Program-made: the position numbers and the translations under genes
Notes under the pieces: model-generated
The model's input: the letters and a program-made list of their open reading frames with translations, nothing else
What the model was told of the DNA's origin: nothing
The model's database searches: none
Shown: piece after piece, positions 19,784 through 35,803 of the stretch
How the letters are laid out: each line of letters starts with the position of its first letter
How positions within the stretch are numbered: position 1 is the stretch's first letter
Assembly (NCBI RefSeq): GCF_035222485.1
Contig: NC_085925.1
Span: 3,782,001-3,846,000 of the forward strand
Source: Podospora pseudoanserina
Taxonomy: Eukaryota > Ascomycota > Sordariomycetes > Sordariales > Podosporaceae
Direction: 5' to 3'
Length of the DNA: 64,000 bases

Positions 19784-22430
19784 CCTTCCACCCACTGGCT
19801 AGACGAGAGGTCCAGCTACCGTTGAATATGATGTCCATGAAGGCGGCGGCACATATTTGGTTGGGGTTGGGTCGTCGGCTTCGGTGGTGGTGGTGGTCAG
19901 CAAACGTCGCCGAGCAGGTTCCCTAGAGTCGAGGGTCCATGGACCCAAGATAGAAAGAGGTGATGCTGAAATGCAGCCAGAACTGCGGGTGTCGTAAAAG
20001 AGTAGAAAAGGGAAGAGTGAGCAGAGGTGTGGCTTCCAACTACCGAGGATATAAGGTACGAGGTATGAAGTGCCTGGGGAGGCAAAGTGGACCAACACAA
20101 GGCCGGTAAAAAAGCTGTTTTCAAAGAAAGAAAAGGAATTGGCCAGGAGATAGTTGACGGCAGCCGCGAGCGGTGGAATGTTTGTTGTTGACTCGCCTAC
20201 GCAGCACACAGCTTGGCAAAAGACCAGAGACCTTCGGAACTTGGAACCTTTCTCAAGGGACACGGGCATGCGGCATCACAAACAAGATGGGTATCAAAAA
20301 ACAGCCCCAAGGAAATGAAAAGCGAATCTGTCCGGAAAAAAAGAAATACAAAAATGTACACCTGGGTAGGTGGCAGGCGCCCGGAACAAGGAACGATGGG
20401 CCGTGGGGCGGTCGAGGTGGAAGCGATCAACATGATCATATCCAGGACATGGACCTGGGTCGGGATTGGCTCCCCGGAGTTGCTTTCTGACCACAACTCA
20501 ACTCTGAACAGTAGCACACACAAAAGAAAAGGCTCCCTCTCTCTCTGCGATCAGAGAGAGGGAATGGAACTTTGGGACGGGTGGGGGTGTCATTTGCTCT
20601 TTGCGAGACCGGTCACACTCTTCTCAGCCCACGTCACAAAATGTGGTTCACAGTGACTGGCTGTGCAGGCGCCGCAGAGAAAAGAAAAGTGAGAAGCGAC
20701 AGACCTACCAGAGTCCCATCTCCAGTGTGTGAATGTCTCCCTCCTTGCCAGTAGGTGAGCTTCTCCACTGCCCGCTGATTGATGAGGATGGCCATGAGGT
20801 CATCTACCATAAAGTCGTCCGTGATGCCTTGACATTCCAAGAATTCAGGTTGGCACCAGTCCAGGTGACGGGACCGGATGGTGGGATCACCCGCAGGGTA
20901 ATTTATCGGGGCGCTCTCGATCTGGCGCATGATGAGCCGCGAGCGGCCGTCAATGACAAGCGAGACCGAGATCTGCTTGGGCTCTTGGCTTTGCGGAGTC
21001 GTAGTGAAGTGGGTGTGTGGGTGTTGGAAGAATGCCCAGCCATTGGCCCGACCAGCCAACCGGACGCATAAGCTCCAAGTGCTGCCGAGGGAACAACCTG
21101 CTTTTGTCAAGGCGTCGCCGTGCCTGAAGACTTCTGCTTCGGCTTGCCATTATCGAGGCCCATGTCTCAAGAGATGAAAAAGTACCTGTTGGGAGAAAAG
21201 AGAGCATATGACACGATGGATTTCCAGGCCCTCGGAGATCTGCTTGATCCGTGCCCTCCTTGAACCGCCTCTCTGCCCTGGGCGGTCTGTGCATCGCGGG
21301 GGCTCCCGCCGCCGTTGAACCCAATTCATCATGCCGGGGTGAGTTTTTCCGCCCTGGCCTAAAAAGGTTTGAACACACCATCGTACGAAAGTGAAGATGA
21401 CGGGTTGGTTTTTTCTGTTACAAACCAGCAGCTCGGAAAATATCGTCTCTCCTGGGTACGGTGGGGAATACCGTAAGAGAATTCTGCTAGTATCACATTT
21501 TTGACGCGCTTTGCTGACGCAAAAAAAACTTGTTCAAGCGATCCTTTCTCGGAGATTGCTCCCGACAAACCGATTTGGCATTTTTGGCAGTGGGAGAGGG
21601 AAACCCCGCATGGCGTTTGACTTTTGAAATCCAAATGCCATAAGAAGAAAACTGCCTCTCTCTCGGGCGACGTGTCATCCGTCCAGCCCAAATGTACGCC
21701 GGAACTGACATTCCTACTGCTTGCCCGTCTGCGGCTGGGTTGGTTCACCGGCTGGACCCTGCCACCCCAGTTTTGTTTGACATTCCCGCTGCCTGCATGG
21801 AGAGTTTCCTGCATTTTGTCCCGCTGCAGGAGCATTGGCGTTTTCCAGGTTTGTTGCTGGGCGGGGAAACCAACATGCCAGGGTGAAGATGGCTGGTGAG
21901 GCCTGCTTCGTGGTCTCCCCTTGCCCGTGGCTAGGTGTAGGTAAATTGTGCGAGGAGGCGTTTGACTTTTGAGATGGATATGAAGCAACAGATGTGGGAA
22001 AAGACCCTGAATGCTTGAACATTGACGTTGAATATAGGTGTGGCATGAAAGGATCCGGCAGTCTGGTTAAGCTCATCGACCTTCCTAACTGGGATGGCAT
22101 TGGCCACACAACGTTCGCTTGGCGAAGCAAGGGCAATCCCTCGAGACATCCATCACAGCCCGCGTCATAGCAACTTCATATAAACGAAGACGATAAGGAA
22201 GAGAAGGGGATTTGTGCAAATACAATATACACCTAGTCACCCCGAAGGAGGCAGTCCGTCATAAGAACCTTGAAATTGATCTGCTTCGGATTCAATGGCC
22301 GCCCTGTCCATCGAACTAGCCGCCTTGCCGGAGTAAGACTAGAGAAAGACATAATGGGAGAAAGACATAGTGGGAACCATGAGACAATATGTATTGTAGA
22401 TGGCCTTTGCTTGTATTACCGTCAATTTCT
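19784..22430. other. long upstream region of the GPCR gene
   Basis: This 2.65-kb interval lies between two minus-strand genes and probably holds a long GPCR promoter or leader. It contains a perfect 10-bp inverted repeat with an 8-base loop (20535-20562) and a 16-bp direct repeat (21612-21627 and 21957-21972). Overlapping frames on opposite strands at about 20634-21110 (158 and 112 codons) are balanced in composition but match nothing I know, so I do not call a gene. Confidence 0.4.
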
Positions 22431-24002
22431 CTAACCCAACAGGTTGACATACGGCTCCGGCCACCGTCCCCAGACCATCGGCCGAGTCAACCGGCCGCTA
22501 ACCGTAGACAGTATCTTCAGTCTCCGCCTGTCCTTGTCCACGTCCGATACGCAAACCCAACCGATGACAGGCGCCTGTCGTATTGTCTCCAGGGGGTCAT
22601 TGACCGAGGCATCCATGACCGCCAGTGTCCAGTGTGACATTTCCTCTGAGATCTCTGCGCGCTCCAGAACCTGGTTCGGGTCGTCGAGATCCATGGCTGT
22701 TCATGTATTAGCTGTTGTATGTATGATGATTCAGATCCAGGACGCTTACCATCAACGGCCCTAAAGATCACGACGTCGTCAAAACCAAACGACTGCACCG
22801 AAGGACTAAGAGCTCGCTTGGAATCGCCAAAAAAGTAGTCCTTGATCAGAGCCTTGCGTGACGAGAGCAGATGCTGTCTGTCTTGTTCCACCACTCCATC
22901 AGGTTTGTCAAGATTCACAATCTCAATCGGCTCCCCTAGTGGTGTCTTCCTATCCCGGCGTCTCAACTCAGCTTCCAAGTCTGGTGACCCAAGCACGATA
23001 ACGATATTGACTGCATCACCACGTCAGCCTTCTTCTCCCCTTTTCTTCGTTTCACACCCAACCTACCAGCAAATTCTCTAATGACGTGCATCAACCCCTC
23101 CACCCCTCCCCCCCTTTCCCTCTCTTCCTCTCCATCCTCCCCTTTTACCTTCACCTCCCCCTTCCTCACCTCTACGGCCGGGGTATCAACAACCACACCC
23201 CCCCTCCTCACCCCTTGATCCCCCCCCGTCTTCGCCCTCACCGAGCTCCCCAACCGTCTCACCAGATCCTTCCAAAGCCCCTCATCATCCTCCGCCCTCT
23301 CCCTCCCAAAATAATACCCCACCGGCAACTTCACCGGCACCGCACTCGGCCCACTAGACGGGGTACACCCCACCCCAACCCCCCCCTCCGGGTCCTCCAC
23401 ATCCATCACCGTAGCAAACACCGCCGCCGACAACGTCCCCGGCAAAGCCAACATCCCATCCCTCGGATCCACCGTCGCCAGCACAGGCTGCTCCCCCTGC
23501 CTCGTCGCCCAGCCAATCAGCATCTTCGCCAGCGAGCTCTTCCCGCTCGCCGGCGGGCCACAGATCATAACCCTCGGCCCATGACCACTCCCACTGCTGC
23601 TCTGCGACCTCCGTGCCTGGAGGAGGAAGTGCAAGTTCAGATAGGCGACAAAAGGCGAGTCGGCAGAATGGGGGTAGTGTTTTACGTGCTCAGACTCGAA
23701 TTCACCCGTTATTTCGAGCGTGGCGCCCGTGAAGGTGACGATCTTGGAGCGGCAGCGGGTGAGGTTGTAGGTTTTTGTCTGGGCGAGCTCGGTGCCGTCG
23801 CGCTCGGCGGTTCCGGAGAGCAGTCGGCAGGTGGCGGTGGAAGTGGGGGATATTTGGAAGCGCCATTCGGAGAAGGGGTGGAGGGTGAGAGTGCGGGTTG
23901 ATGGGAGGGAGGCTTGCTGGGAAGAGTGTTAGTAAATGGTTGGAGGGGGAGACCTAAGAGACATACCTGGGCCGATATGTGCCCTAGGCCGGGGATGGAC
24001 AT
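22431..24002 (-). CDS. CLP1: Clp1, mRNA cleavage and polyadenylation factor subunit
   Basis: Nuclear Clp1-type P-loop protein of cleavage factor IA, acting in pre-mRNA 3'-end processing. Four exons: 23967-24002, 23067-23916, 22750-23010 and 22431-22696. The introns are 23917-23966 (GTATGT), 23011-23066 (GTAGGT) and 22697-22749 (GTAAGC), and the spliced product is 470 aa. The N-terminal domain holds LTLHPFSEWRFQIS and TGATLEITGEFESEHV. The Walker A loop is CGPPASGKSSLAKML, followed by LATVDPRDGMLALPGT. The C-terminal domain includes DYFFGDSKRALSPSV and VVIFRAVDAMDLDDPNQVLE. All exon joins keep frame and family sequence. Grc3 kinase is the alternative, but the length and the N- and C-terminal domains fit Clp1. 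Confidence 0.93.
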
Positions 24003-24616
24003 TGTGGCTGGAATTTGGATGGTAGGTTCCCAGCAAGATGAAAGATTCGATGCGAGATGCTCGTAGGGTGGTTTTTTTGCTGGGAGACGCGTTTGACGCC
24101 TGAGCTCTATTTAGCGTTGAGTGCTGGAAGGAGAGCTGAGCGTAGGGCTGCAGGGCTGGAAATTTAGCGGTTATTAGTGGGGGCTCTGCTTTCCCGTCAT
24201 CCAGGACCCACACAACGAAAGGCCTTGGACAGACTCACTTTTCTAATGTCTTCAACATCAGCAGGAAAACGGGACGTCTTGATTGGTCAGCCTGGAGAAT
24301 GAGCTATTGCTACGAAGCTCTTCGACACATGAGGATGGCAGCCGTACCTTCTTCTCAGACGGGAATAATTCTACATTCTGCGCGCAACAACTTCGCATTT
24401 AACATTCCCGAAATGTGACACAGACTGAACCAAAAGATTGAGAAGAGTAAATCTGCGCTGAAATGTACGGAAGTGGGTATTCGAAATTCAACGCTATCTG
24501 TCTCCAAGATCCCGAGATCATGTTTACCTTTCCCCCGGTCATTATCATGAGATTCCCATATGCATATGCACCACTCTTTCTATGCGCCGGAATTCGTCTA
24601 TGGTCTTTTTTCCCTT
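24003..24616. other. intergenic stretch between CLP1 and the IPMK gene
   Basis: 614 bp between two minus-strand genes, holding the CLP1 promoter and the IPMK 3' region. No coding or RNA feature is supported. Confidence 0.45.
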
Positions 24617-25931
24617 TTATTTCGTCAACTCCTCAAAAATCTTGATAAGACTTCTAACGCCAAAAAGGCTGTTCTCATCTGGTCCTTGCCCAGGAACCCA
24701 GGTGGCATGCGCAAAATCGATCAGCTTGAGCGAGTAGATCTTTGGCAGTGAGGCAAACTCTTCGTCATCGCTCTCCGCCTCCCCGGCGAGCTGGAGGACC
24801 TTGACGTCTCCCTCAATGACTCCATTAATCGTGGTACCATTCCCCTGCGGCAGGATAATCTCTCCTTCACCGTCCATAACGATGCCGCTGTCAACGCGGG
24901 ACGCGAGGGGAACAGGTTCCTTCTCGGTAGCCTCCTTTGGTGGGGTTGTTGGCGTTTGGTTCTCGATGGCCGCCCTGAGCGCATCACCGTCTCCTTCAAA
25001 TGTAAACAGCAGACTGGCCGAGTACATTCTTGTTTCTGAGCTGGCAAGGACCTGTTCCACTCTCTTCAGGTCGTTGACGAAAGCCTCGGCCACAGCCCGC
25101 CCAAGGTCCTCGTCGATATTCGCTCGCGGGTTAAAGATGAATTTGCGAATCTCATCCACAACGTTGTCCTTGTTGACCACCAGCCTGCCATGGTCCTTGT
25201 TATAGACCTTGTAGCCTTCCTGGTCCCACTCGTCTGGGTTCTCCCCCCCCTTGTATACGCGCATGCCCGCGATGCGAAAACCGTGCGATCCGTTTGTGGT
25301 GACCTTGGTGATCTCGTCGAACCGCTTGCGCTTCTCCATGGGCGCATCGTCTGCCCAAAGTCTCTGACCAAGCTTGGCGTCCAAAATATTGGGGCGCTTG
25401 AACCCGTAGGCAGCATTCTCCAACACCACTGACTTGTCCGTGGCAATCTTGCGGCTCTTGTTGGGTTTCCAGGAGACATTGTCCTTGCTAGCAGCCAGCG
25501 CATCTGCCTCCTTGGCAGCCTCGGCCGCCGCGACGTCGGCAGCGTGTTGCTTGGCCATGCGGACAGCCTCCTCCTTGAAGTGCTGGGTCATATGCTCAAC
25601 AGCCGCGGGGATCTGCTCCTCGATATCGTGGACATCGGATGCGTCGTTCAGGACGAGGGTGCCAAGATACTCGGGCATCAAGTCGGCAAAGGCGGGGTGA
25701 TCCTTGAAGGCCTTTTCGTAAAAGTCGATTTCTTGCTGGACACAGGGCTTGATGAAGAGCTCGCCTTCGGGATCGCAGAGTGTGCCATCGCTATACAAAA
25801 AAAACATGTTCGTCAGTTACCTTTGCGCCATGCGCGCGCGACGAGGCAGGGCTGTGCGCTTACTGTCCAGCGACGGCGAAGTTGTAGGGCTGCAAATCAG
25901 CGTGCTTGGGGATCTCTCTGTTGCTAATCAT
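24617..25931 (-). CDS. ARG82: inositol polyphosphate multikinase (Arg82/IPMK-like)
   Basis: Kinase that phosphorylates inositol tris- and tetrakisphosphates on the route to IP5/IP6 and pyrophosphates; in yeast Arg82 also acts in nuclear transcription complexes. Exons are 25864-25931 and 24617-25790, with an intron at 25791-25863 (GTAAGC...TATAG), and the product is 413 aa. The start is MISNREIPKHADLQPYNFAVAG, and the splice restores AVAGHDGTL. The inositol-binding PxxxDxKxG signature is PNILDAKLGQRLW near residues 155-166, and the C-terminal metal-binding motif is SLKLIDFAHATW near 372-383. An acidic, Glu/Pro/Thr-rich insert of about 70 residues lies just before the last motif. Polyphosphate-related metabolism is also represented by PPX1 in the window; that link is functional, not physical. 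Confidence 0.93.
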
Positions 25932-27894
25932 TTTGGCGATTCTTTGGGACGATTCTCTATGATCGCAGAATTTCCAAGGAGAAAATGCGAATCAAATGTG
26001 TGTGGATTTGCCTGCGGGCTGCCTATTTGTATTGGGGGGAGGGGTCGGGCCGCAATTGTGAGAGCTGGGTGCATCGAGGTGCGTCGGTCTGTCAAAACAT
26101 AAAACAAGGGTCGATGATGGTCTCTGGAGATGTTGGTTGAAGGAAAGCAGCGGGTCAATGAGATGGGAAAAGCGGACATTTTCTACAAGACGCGGAGTTT
26201 TGCGGATCGGGGGGGGGGAACGGCATGGGGGTTGGTGGTCGGCGCATCGCAGAGGCGGAGCGCATTGCCAACCTCCAACTCCCAAAGCGCATCCCATCTC
26301 ATGAGGGGTCTCTCCGCACTCACAATAGTGGATCGCTTCGCCAACGCCAAAGGATTGGGCAACCAATGGCATCCCTCAGGGTCCTCTTCATGCAGACTGC
26401 AAACAGGGGTCGGGGAGGACTTGTTCGTCACTGCGCCCACTCGCCCTAACTGTGAATGTCTCCCGTCAAATCATCAACACCGCTCCCCGCGGGCTGTGGC
26501 GGTCCTCGGGGGGCGGAAACACACGTATACAGGCACAACCTTCGGCACCAGAGGCGTCCTGTCCAGCCACGGCCCATACACAGGGCAACCCCCTTCCTAC
26601 CTTTACCTTCCGAAATCTGCCTTGTGAAAGGCTTGTCCATTCATCATTTTCCCTGCTGACCGCAGCGTCCTGCAGAGGCAACGTGGATTCGGGTCATGGC
26701 ATGACCTGCATACCTAGGCTATCAACCTGTCAGACAGGATCTCCCATCTCGCAGTGTCTCCTGATACGGACTCGACAAGATCATGGTGGGTGTCATTCAC
26801 CCTTCCAGAAACACCACGCGGAGTTCCTCTGCGATGGCAAGGCGATACCGTGAATCATTTTTTACTCGTATCTTCGAGGCTTACGGATACCTCCCTACTA
26901 CCTTACATCTTGGATCGTATCATCAAAAAGTTCAGCAAGTTGCAAGATGGCCGGTTTTCCGTTCAGATGGTGCTGAACTTGCTTGGAGGCCCCGCCATTC
27001 AGCTGTCTTGCCAGCGCCTTACCAGGTTTTGCATAGCGTACCCACCAAGAATTGTTAGTGCAGCGGAAGTGAGTGAGCTGATGGCCGGCAGTTGGGTCGC
27101 TTGCATGCATTAGTTTTGTGGACCGTTTGACGACAGGCCTCCTCCAAGCAGAACATCACCAACATCTTTGACGATGTCTTGAGAGAAAGCAAAGAGAGTT
27201 ATTTCTATGAAACATTGCGGAGATTGGCGCTTTTAGGGTCCCTGCCATCGTCAATAACGAGAGCAGAGGTTTCCTTTTTGGGATTTGGTGGCCTCTGAAG
27301 ATGAGGTCAAAACTCACCCAAGAGAGCAACCGCTGAGGTGGTTTGACAGTTCTTGACATGGAACAAACGAAACACCGGGGAGTCAGCAAACACACGGCTT
27401 CTCTACAGGCTGCAATGGCTGCCTAATACCGTGCTTGCAAGAGAATGTTAAGGTTGGCATCTCGGATGTGGATCCAGATTGCTCCGATATCACCATCTGT
27501 CATTCCATCTTATCGCACTTGCCTCTGGTAGCTCCTTCCCAAAGCGAAGCTTCCAGTTACAGGAGATGAAACTGGGCAGAATTTACCAGGCTATTAATAC
27601 CTTGGAGTAAGTGCAAAGTCTACGGTGTATTATCAACGTGACTGGCCTGAGCTCCTTCCTCGCAACTCTCAGAGCAACTCTTCCGCCCCGCCTGTTTGTT
27701 TCCAGGTTGTTGCCTTCGCAGAACATTCCCCATTCAATCTCTTGTTTTTTGAATTCAGAGGGCAGGATCTCGCGTCGATATCACATCTCTAAGCCTCTTT
27801 TCTCATTCCAGCCTTTCTTCTTCGGGCAACCCGGCCACATTTCCCTCACCCGACCCCTTCGTCCTCAATACTTTGCAGCCGTATCCCAGCAATC
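25932..27894. other. divergent intergenic region, IPMK / Arb1
   Basis: 1.96 kb between two outward-facing starts. Several open frames of 100-165 codons overlap on both strands around 26130-26850, none with a motif or intron structure I can support. The last 250 bp before 27895 are pyrimidine-rich, like a fungal 5' leader. Confidence 0.45.
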
Positions 27895-29481
27895 ATGGAC
27901 TCCTTGCCGACAGGCACCGCCTCGATCGGCGACCAGGTCTACGGGAGCCATGATGCCAAGATCCCGGATATCTCTGAACAGACAAAGCTATTCAATGGAG
28001 CAACGGTGGGCAAGCCTGACGACAAGGGCAAGGAGAAGAAGAAGAAGAAAAAGAAATCTAAGGCCACCAAGCCGACCGGGTTTGAGGGTGAGTCGACACT
28101 GTCCAGGTGGCTGTGCACCATCCTTATACACTCCAACCTTTTTGTAATGCCATGTAGCTCACATCCATCACAGAGTATTACTGCGAGCCGGTGATAACTC
28201 CCGCCGAGGCTTGGGACGAGAAGAACCTGATTTATTCTCCCGACCGTTCCTTTGTGGAGCGCATCGAAGAGGGCATCCAACGGTACCGTGCCCGGCGCCG
28301 CCTGGATGCCGTCCGAAACCAGGTCTTTACTCAGTACCTCATTCTTGGCGGTGTCGATGCCACTGCTCGCCAGTTCCAGGGGGCGGATAAGCTGCCTGAT
28401 GACCTGATCCGGGAGTCTACCAAGGGCGAGCTGAGGGACATGGTGTCGGATGATGTGATTCATCGTGGGGGGGAGGGTGGTGGTCGGTTCTATCATCCGG
28501 CCAGTTCTGAGCATTGGGATGTGGACTTTACGGGGGTTGTAGCTGGGTTCATGTGAGTGTTTTGTTGCTTTCGGGTGTTGGGTGGTATTGACTAACCCAA
28601 CCAGGTCTCACAAAGTCCTTGACATGTCTGGCGGCGAGATGGAAATGATCTGGATCGCCTCGAACACCATCCAGAATTTTCTCAAGTATCTGATCCTCCA
28701 TGATGTCTGCCCCGAGCACGCCGACGATATCAACAGAGCCATCAAGCTTTGTGACCAAGCCTTTGAGGAGATTGGTCTCGTGAGCAACGCTTTGGAACTG
28801 GTTCCGGGTGCCTTCAACCGCTCGGTTGCGGCACTCCACTGCGAGGAAGAGGACGGCGATGCTATTTCTCTTCTTGTTGACAACAAGGATCTTGACCGCA
28901 ACCATGCCCTCCACACCGTGGCTCTCATCGCGACTTTGGTCCTACCCACTCTTGGTGGTAGCAGCACGCCCAATGTCAACGCTATGGAGGTGACCAACCC
29001 TATCGAGCGCACCTTTGAGATCACATCCATCACCCCACCCACAAAAGAGATGCGTCAAAGGGTAGCCGTCGTCAGCGAGCACCTCAGAAAGTCCAACCCA
29101 TCCGCCCCTGCCATCCAGGCCTGTGGCACAATGCAAGGTCACCCAGTTATTGTCCTAGACGGGTGGGACGTCACTGACAAGCTCACCGATGAAGAAGCCA
29201 AGGAGGAGTCCTCGTTTATTCTTGAAGAGCTGATTCTTGAGCAGCTGAGGGTGGGCATGAAGCTGACGATTGGGGTTTCGACTTGCACTTTTCCTGGGGG
29301 TGGGACCTTCAAGGTGGTTCGCTATGTCAAGGGAATCAAGCCGAGCTTTTATACGTTCTTGCCACAGGATTTGATGAGGTATTGGAAGGAGCCGGTGCCG
29401 AATGAGAGACCTGGGCCTAGTATTCATGATAGGCATGATTTGCTTGAGTTGGCGGTGGGTGAGGATGAGGCGGATGATTGA
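27895..29481 (+). CDS. ARB1: Arb1, Argonaute siRNA chaperone (ARC) complex subunit
   Basis: Member of the Arb1 family. In fission yeast Arb1 with Arb2 holds Argonaute with duplex siRNA and is needed for RNAi-directed heterochromatin. Exons are 27895-28087, 28174-28552 and 28605-29481, 482 aa. The introns are 28088-28173 (GTGAGT...CACAG) and 28553-28604 (GTGAGT...AACCAG), and both joins keep frame (FEEYYCEP and GFMSHK). The N-terminus is short and disordered with a Lys-rich stretch (about residues 42-60). The conserved body includes YYCEPVITPAEAWDEKNLIY, RYRARRRLDAVRNQVFTQYL, VSHKVLDMSGGEMEMIWIAS-like text and the C-terminal FKVVRYVKGIKPSFYTFLPQ. The role in this organism is inferred from the fission yeast family. 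Confidence 0.88.
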
Positions 29482-30473
29482 TTCCTTTTGGGGTACTTTC
29501 GATGCAAAAAAGGGGGAATGGATGGCGTTGGGGTTACATCGTATGGAGATGAATGGGAATCTGCGATGGAAATATGAAGAGGCATGGCGTTGACTTCGGG
29601 TTAGGGTTCGGGACAAGAACTTGAGTTTAGTGCGTTGAGAAATGCCATCTTCATGAGTCCTGCTTCCGGTGACCTGAACGTGATCAGGATGTGAACAGGG
29701 AGCGAAAATGTGACTGCTGTTGCAAAGGTTAATAGGTGAACAAGTCGATAACCGTCTGTTCATTTCAATATTTGAAGCTACACAGAGACCTATAGGTAGC
29801 ATTTCCATGTTTGTTTGTTCAAAGGCATCTGAGATTAAGAGTGACTGATATGAAACTTTTCAACTCCATATAATGGACAGCGTCATGCTGTTTTAATCGG
29901 CACCATCGCTCAAGAAAAATCCAAGACACTGAAGTCCTGGAAGAGAGGTCGCTCAAGGTGTCATGATATTCGTTTTGTACCCTGTACATACCTACTTACA
30001 CAAGCCTATAGCGGTTCCGTTTCAACCTTCTTGCATTTGTCATACATCCATCCCATCGTGCCACCCAGCCCATCCATAACCCCATAACGTAGACGCCTGA
30101 CCAAAATGAAACAAAAGAAGCCGCCCAAACCCAAAACATCAAAGCACCGTGTCCAAAGAAATCACCAGAGCTTTCCCCTCCACGGGATCCAGCTCACCCT
30201 CCTGCTACCTCTGCGTGTACGCCAACCCGAAGCCGTGGTGGCGTCACCAGCCCTCGAGTTTCTCCTGCTCCAGGTCACACTTCCCCTCCAGTCCTCCGCG
30301 CAACAAGGCCGCGAGCACCGTGGCGGCATGGGGAGATCCGACTCATCTGGGACATCCTAGGTCCAGTCCCACCATTTGATCGGGTTGATTGTTGCTGTGA
30401 CCTTGGCAGCAGCGGTGGTTGCGTTCCGTTGAAGAGATGGAGTGAAACTGTGGTAAGAAGGAAGACGAAACTT
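29482..30473. other. convergent intergenic stretch
   Basis: About 1 kb between convergent stops, with AT-rich 3'-UTR-like sequence around 29700-30010. The plus-strand frames at 30106-30379 are shadows of GC-rich sequence without coding support. Confidence 0.45.
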
Positions 30474-31135
30474 CTAATCTTGGGTCTGAACCTTGTGGTC
30501 TCCGGGACCTTGGGCGACAACCTGGGCGTAACTTGGGGGAGGACCACCTGAGGAGGGGCCAGCGGCAGGGGCGACGCCCTCTTCGTGGCCACTGCTGTGG
30601 TTGTTGTTGTTGTGGGCTGTGGTGCCGTAGTTTGGCTGAGGATGGGCTTTGGGTTGCTGGTTTTGGAGACGGGGTTGACCTTGGTGAGGGTGGCCTTGAC
30701 GGTGGTTGTTGTCGTGGACAAAGACGTAGACGCGGCCGTGCTCGGCGTTGGAGGGGGCTTGGTAGTCGTAGTCGTAGGGGATGTCGGGGTACTTAGCGAT
30801 GATGTACCAGGCATGGATTAGGCCAGGGATCTTAAGGATGGTTAGGAGAGTGATTCATGGAGCTAGATCGGGGGAGGCGACTTACAAAACCCAAGCAGAG
30901 AAGGAGGATGTTGATTAGGGAGTCGGCAGAGCAAATTCCGCGCTTTACCCAAACTAGTGAGTAAAAAGTATCGTTAGTTTTGAACTGTTGACCGTTGTGA
31001 TTTATCGCCATGGTGTTGACGCAGCGCGAAAGGCAACCATCATGACATGACATAGTGGTGGGGCAGGGTTCGCGTACCTGGGAGCGGGGGAAAGAGGATG
31101 GCCAGGATGCCGAGGAAGAGGTCGGTCGAGCACAT
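30474..31135 (-). CDS. Pmp3/UPF0057-family small membrane protein with long tail
   Basis: Plasma-membrane proteolipid 3 family; members affect membrane potential and cation and salt tolerance. Exons are 31078-31135, 30886-30953 and 30474-30830, 160 aa. The introns are 30954-31076 (GTACGC...CACTAG) and 30831-30885 (GTAAGT...CTTAAG, with a CTAAC branch site). The first helix is LFLGILAILFPPLP and the second is SLINILLLCLGFIPGLIHAWYI. The signature PPLPVWVKRG is rebuilt exactly by splicing. Classical Pmp3 is about 55 residues and ends soon after helix 2. Here a tail of about 100 residues rich in Gln, Asn, His and Pro follows, containing a PPxY motif (PPPSYAQVV) near the C-terminus. Divergent from PRP22. 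Confidence 0.88.
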
Positions 31136-31573
31136 GGCAATGGATAGGTAAAAGAGGGCTTTGTTGGAGAAGTGAGTGTGTTTGTTGTAGTGTAGAATTC
31201 GGTGTTCTGGTGAGGAATCTGAGGAATGACAAGAAGTGGTGTGTTCGGGTGATGATGGTTCGAGGGCGTGGAGCTGCGTCAGTGATGCAAGAATATGGGT
31301 CCGAGAGGTCAGCTGTGCCAGGGGGAGCTTGCGTAACTTGCATGACGCTTGACCGTTTTTGGTCTGGGCTTGGACATTGGAGTGGCGTGCCTGGGGAAGA
31401 AGGTTTGGGAGGGTTAGGGTTGCTTCAAAAGGCGGTCGGGAAATTGATGGCAGAATCTCCAGCGCGAGCGACGCGACCTTGATTTGGAGCATGCGATAGG
31501 TGGTGCTCAAACTTCCAACAGCTCTTGGTGATCCATCACCTTGGCTTCAGACTATCCAACCCATACCAACAAA
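31136..31573. promoter_or_regulatory. divergent promoter, Pmp3-like gene / PRP22
   Basis: A compact 438-bp gap between two outward-facing start codons. The context just before 31574 (CAAAATGG) is a good fungal start. I recognise no specific operator. Confidence 0.5.
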
Positions 31574-35241
<3,668 letters not shown>

Positions 35242-35803
35242 ATGGTGTTGGTTGTTATTTGCATCATCAGTCTGGAGTTGGACAAGACAGCATATGCATT
35301 CTATTCGAGCGTTTGACTAGTTGGTAACCAAAAGATACCCGTTAAAATTCTTCATTTTAAGGGGGTTCCAACAACCGCCATGTAAAAAGTATTGCTTCGG
35401 GAGCACGCCTGCAACATATATGGCCGCCTTGCTGGAGGCCAAGCGCGTCCTTTCCCAGGCGCCAAACGACAATCACGGCAGCTTCAAAGTGTGCATGTAG
35501 TGTGATATAGTGCGTGGGATGCACTAAACGAGACCAGATCACCAATCCTTGCGGGGTTGCCATTCCTACCTTGATGATTCTCTTGAGCGTTCTTTCCCTG
35601 AGCCACCGAGGCCAAATACCAGTCAGTCCTCTCGTATATCTCACGACTTACCCCACTTTCCCCAACACAGCAACTCACCCATCAACCGCACACCATCAAT
35701 AGATTTGCACTGGATGCAAATTACCTTAGGCATCATTCAAGTCAATAAATTTTATCTTGTCATCCATTTCTATTCCCTCGTTTGGATAATGTAACGATTC
35801 AGC
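35242..35803. other. intergenic stretch between PRP22 and the NOV-like gene
   Basis: 562 bp between two plus-strand genes. It holds the PRP22 3' region and the promoter of the next gene. AT-rich sequence lies at about 35700-35790. No feature is supported beyond that. Confidence 0.45.

Noticed and set aside
20535-20562. Perfect 10-bp inverted repeat with an 8-base loop (CCCTCTCTCT / AGAGAGAGGG)
   Set aside because: It is built from simple CT/GA repeats, so the hairpin is easily explained by low-complexity sequence. No terminator or regulatory context supports it.
20634-21110. Overlapping frames of 158 (minus) and 112 (plus) codons upstream of the receptor gene
   Set aside because: Both look moderately protein-like, but they occupy the same DNA on opposite strands. 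Neither has family motifs, introns or a signal, so I could not prefer either over chance.
21612-21972. 16-bp direct repeat GGCGTTTGACTTTTGA, two copies 345 bp apart
   Set aside because: The similarity does not extend into the flanks, and there is no array or element structure around it.
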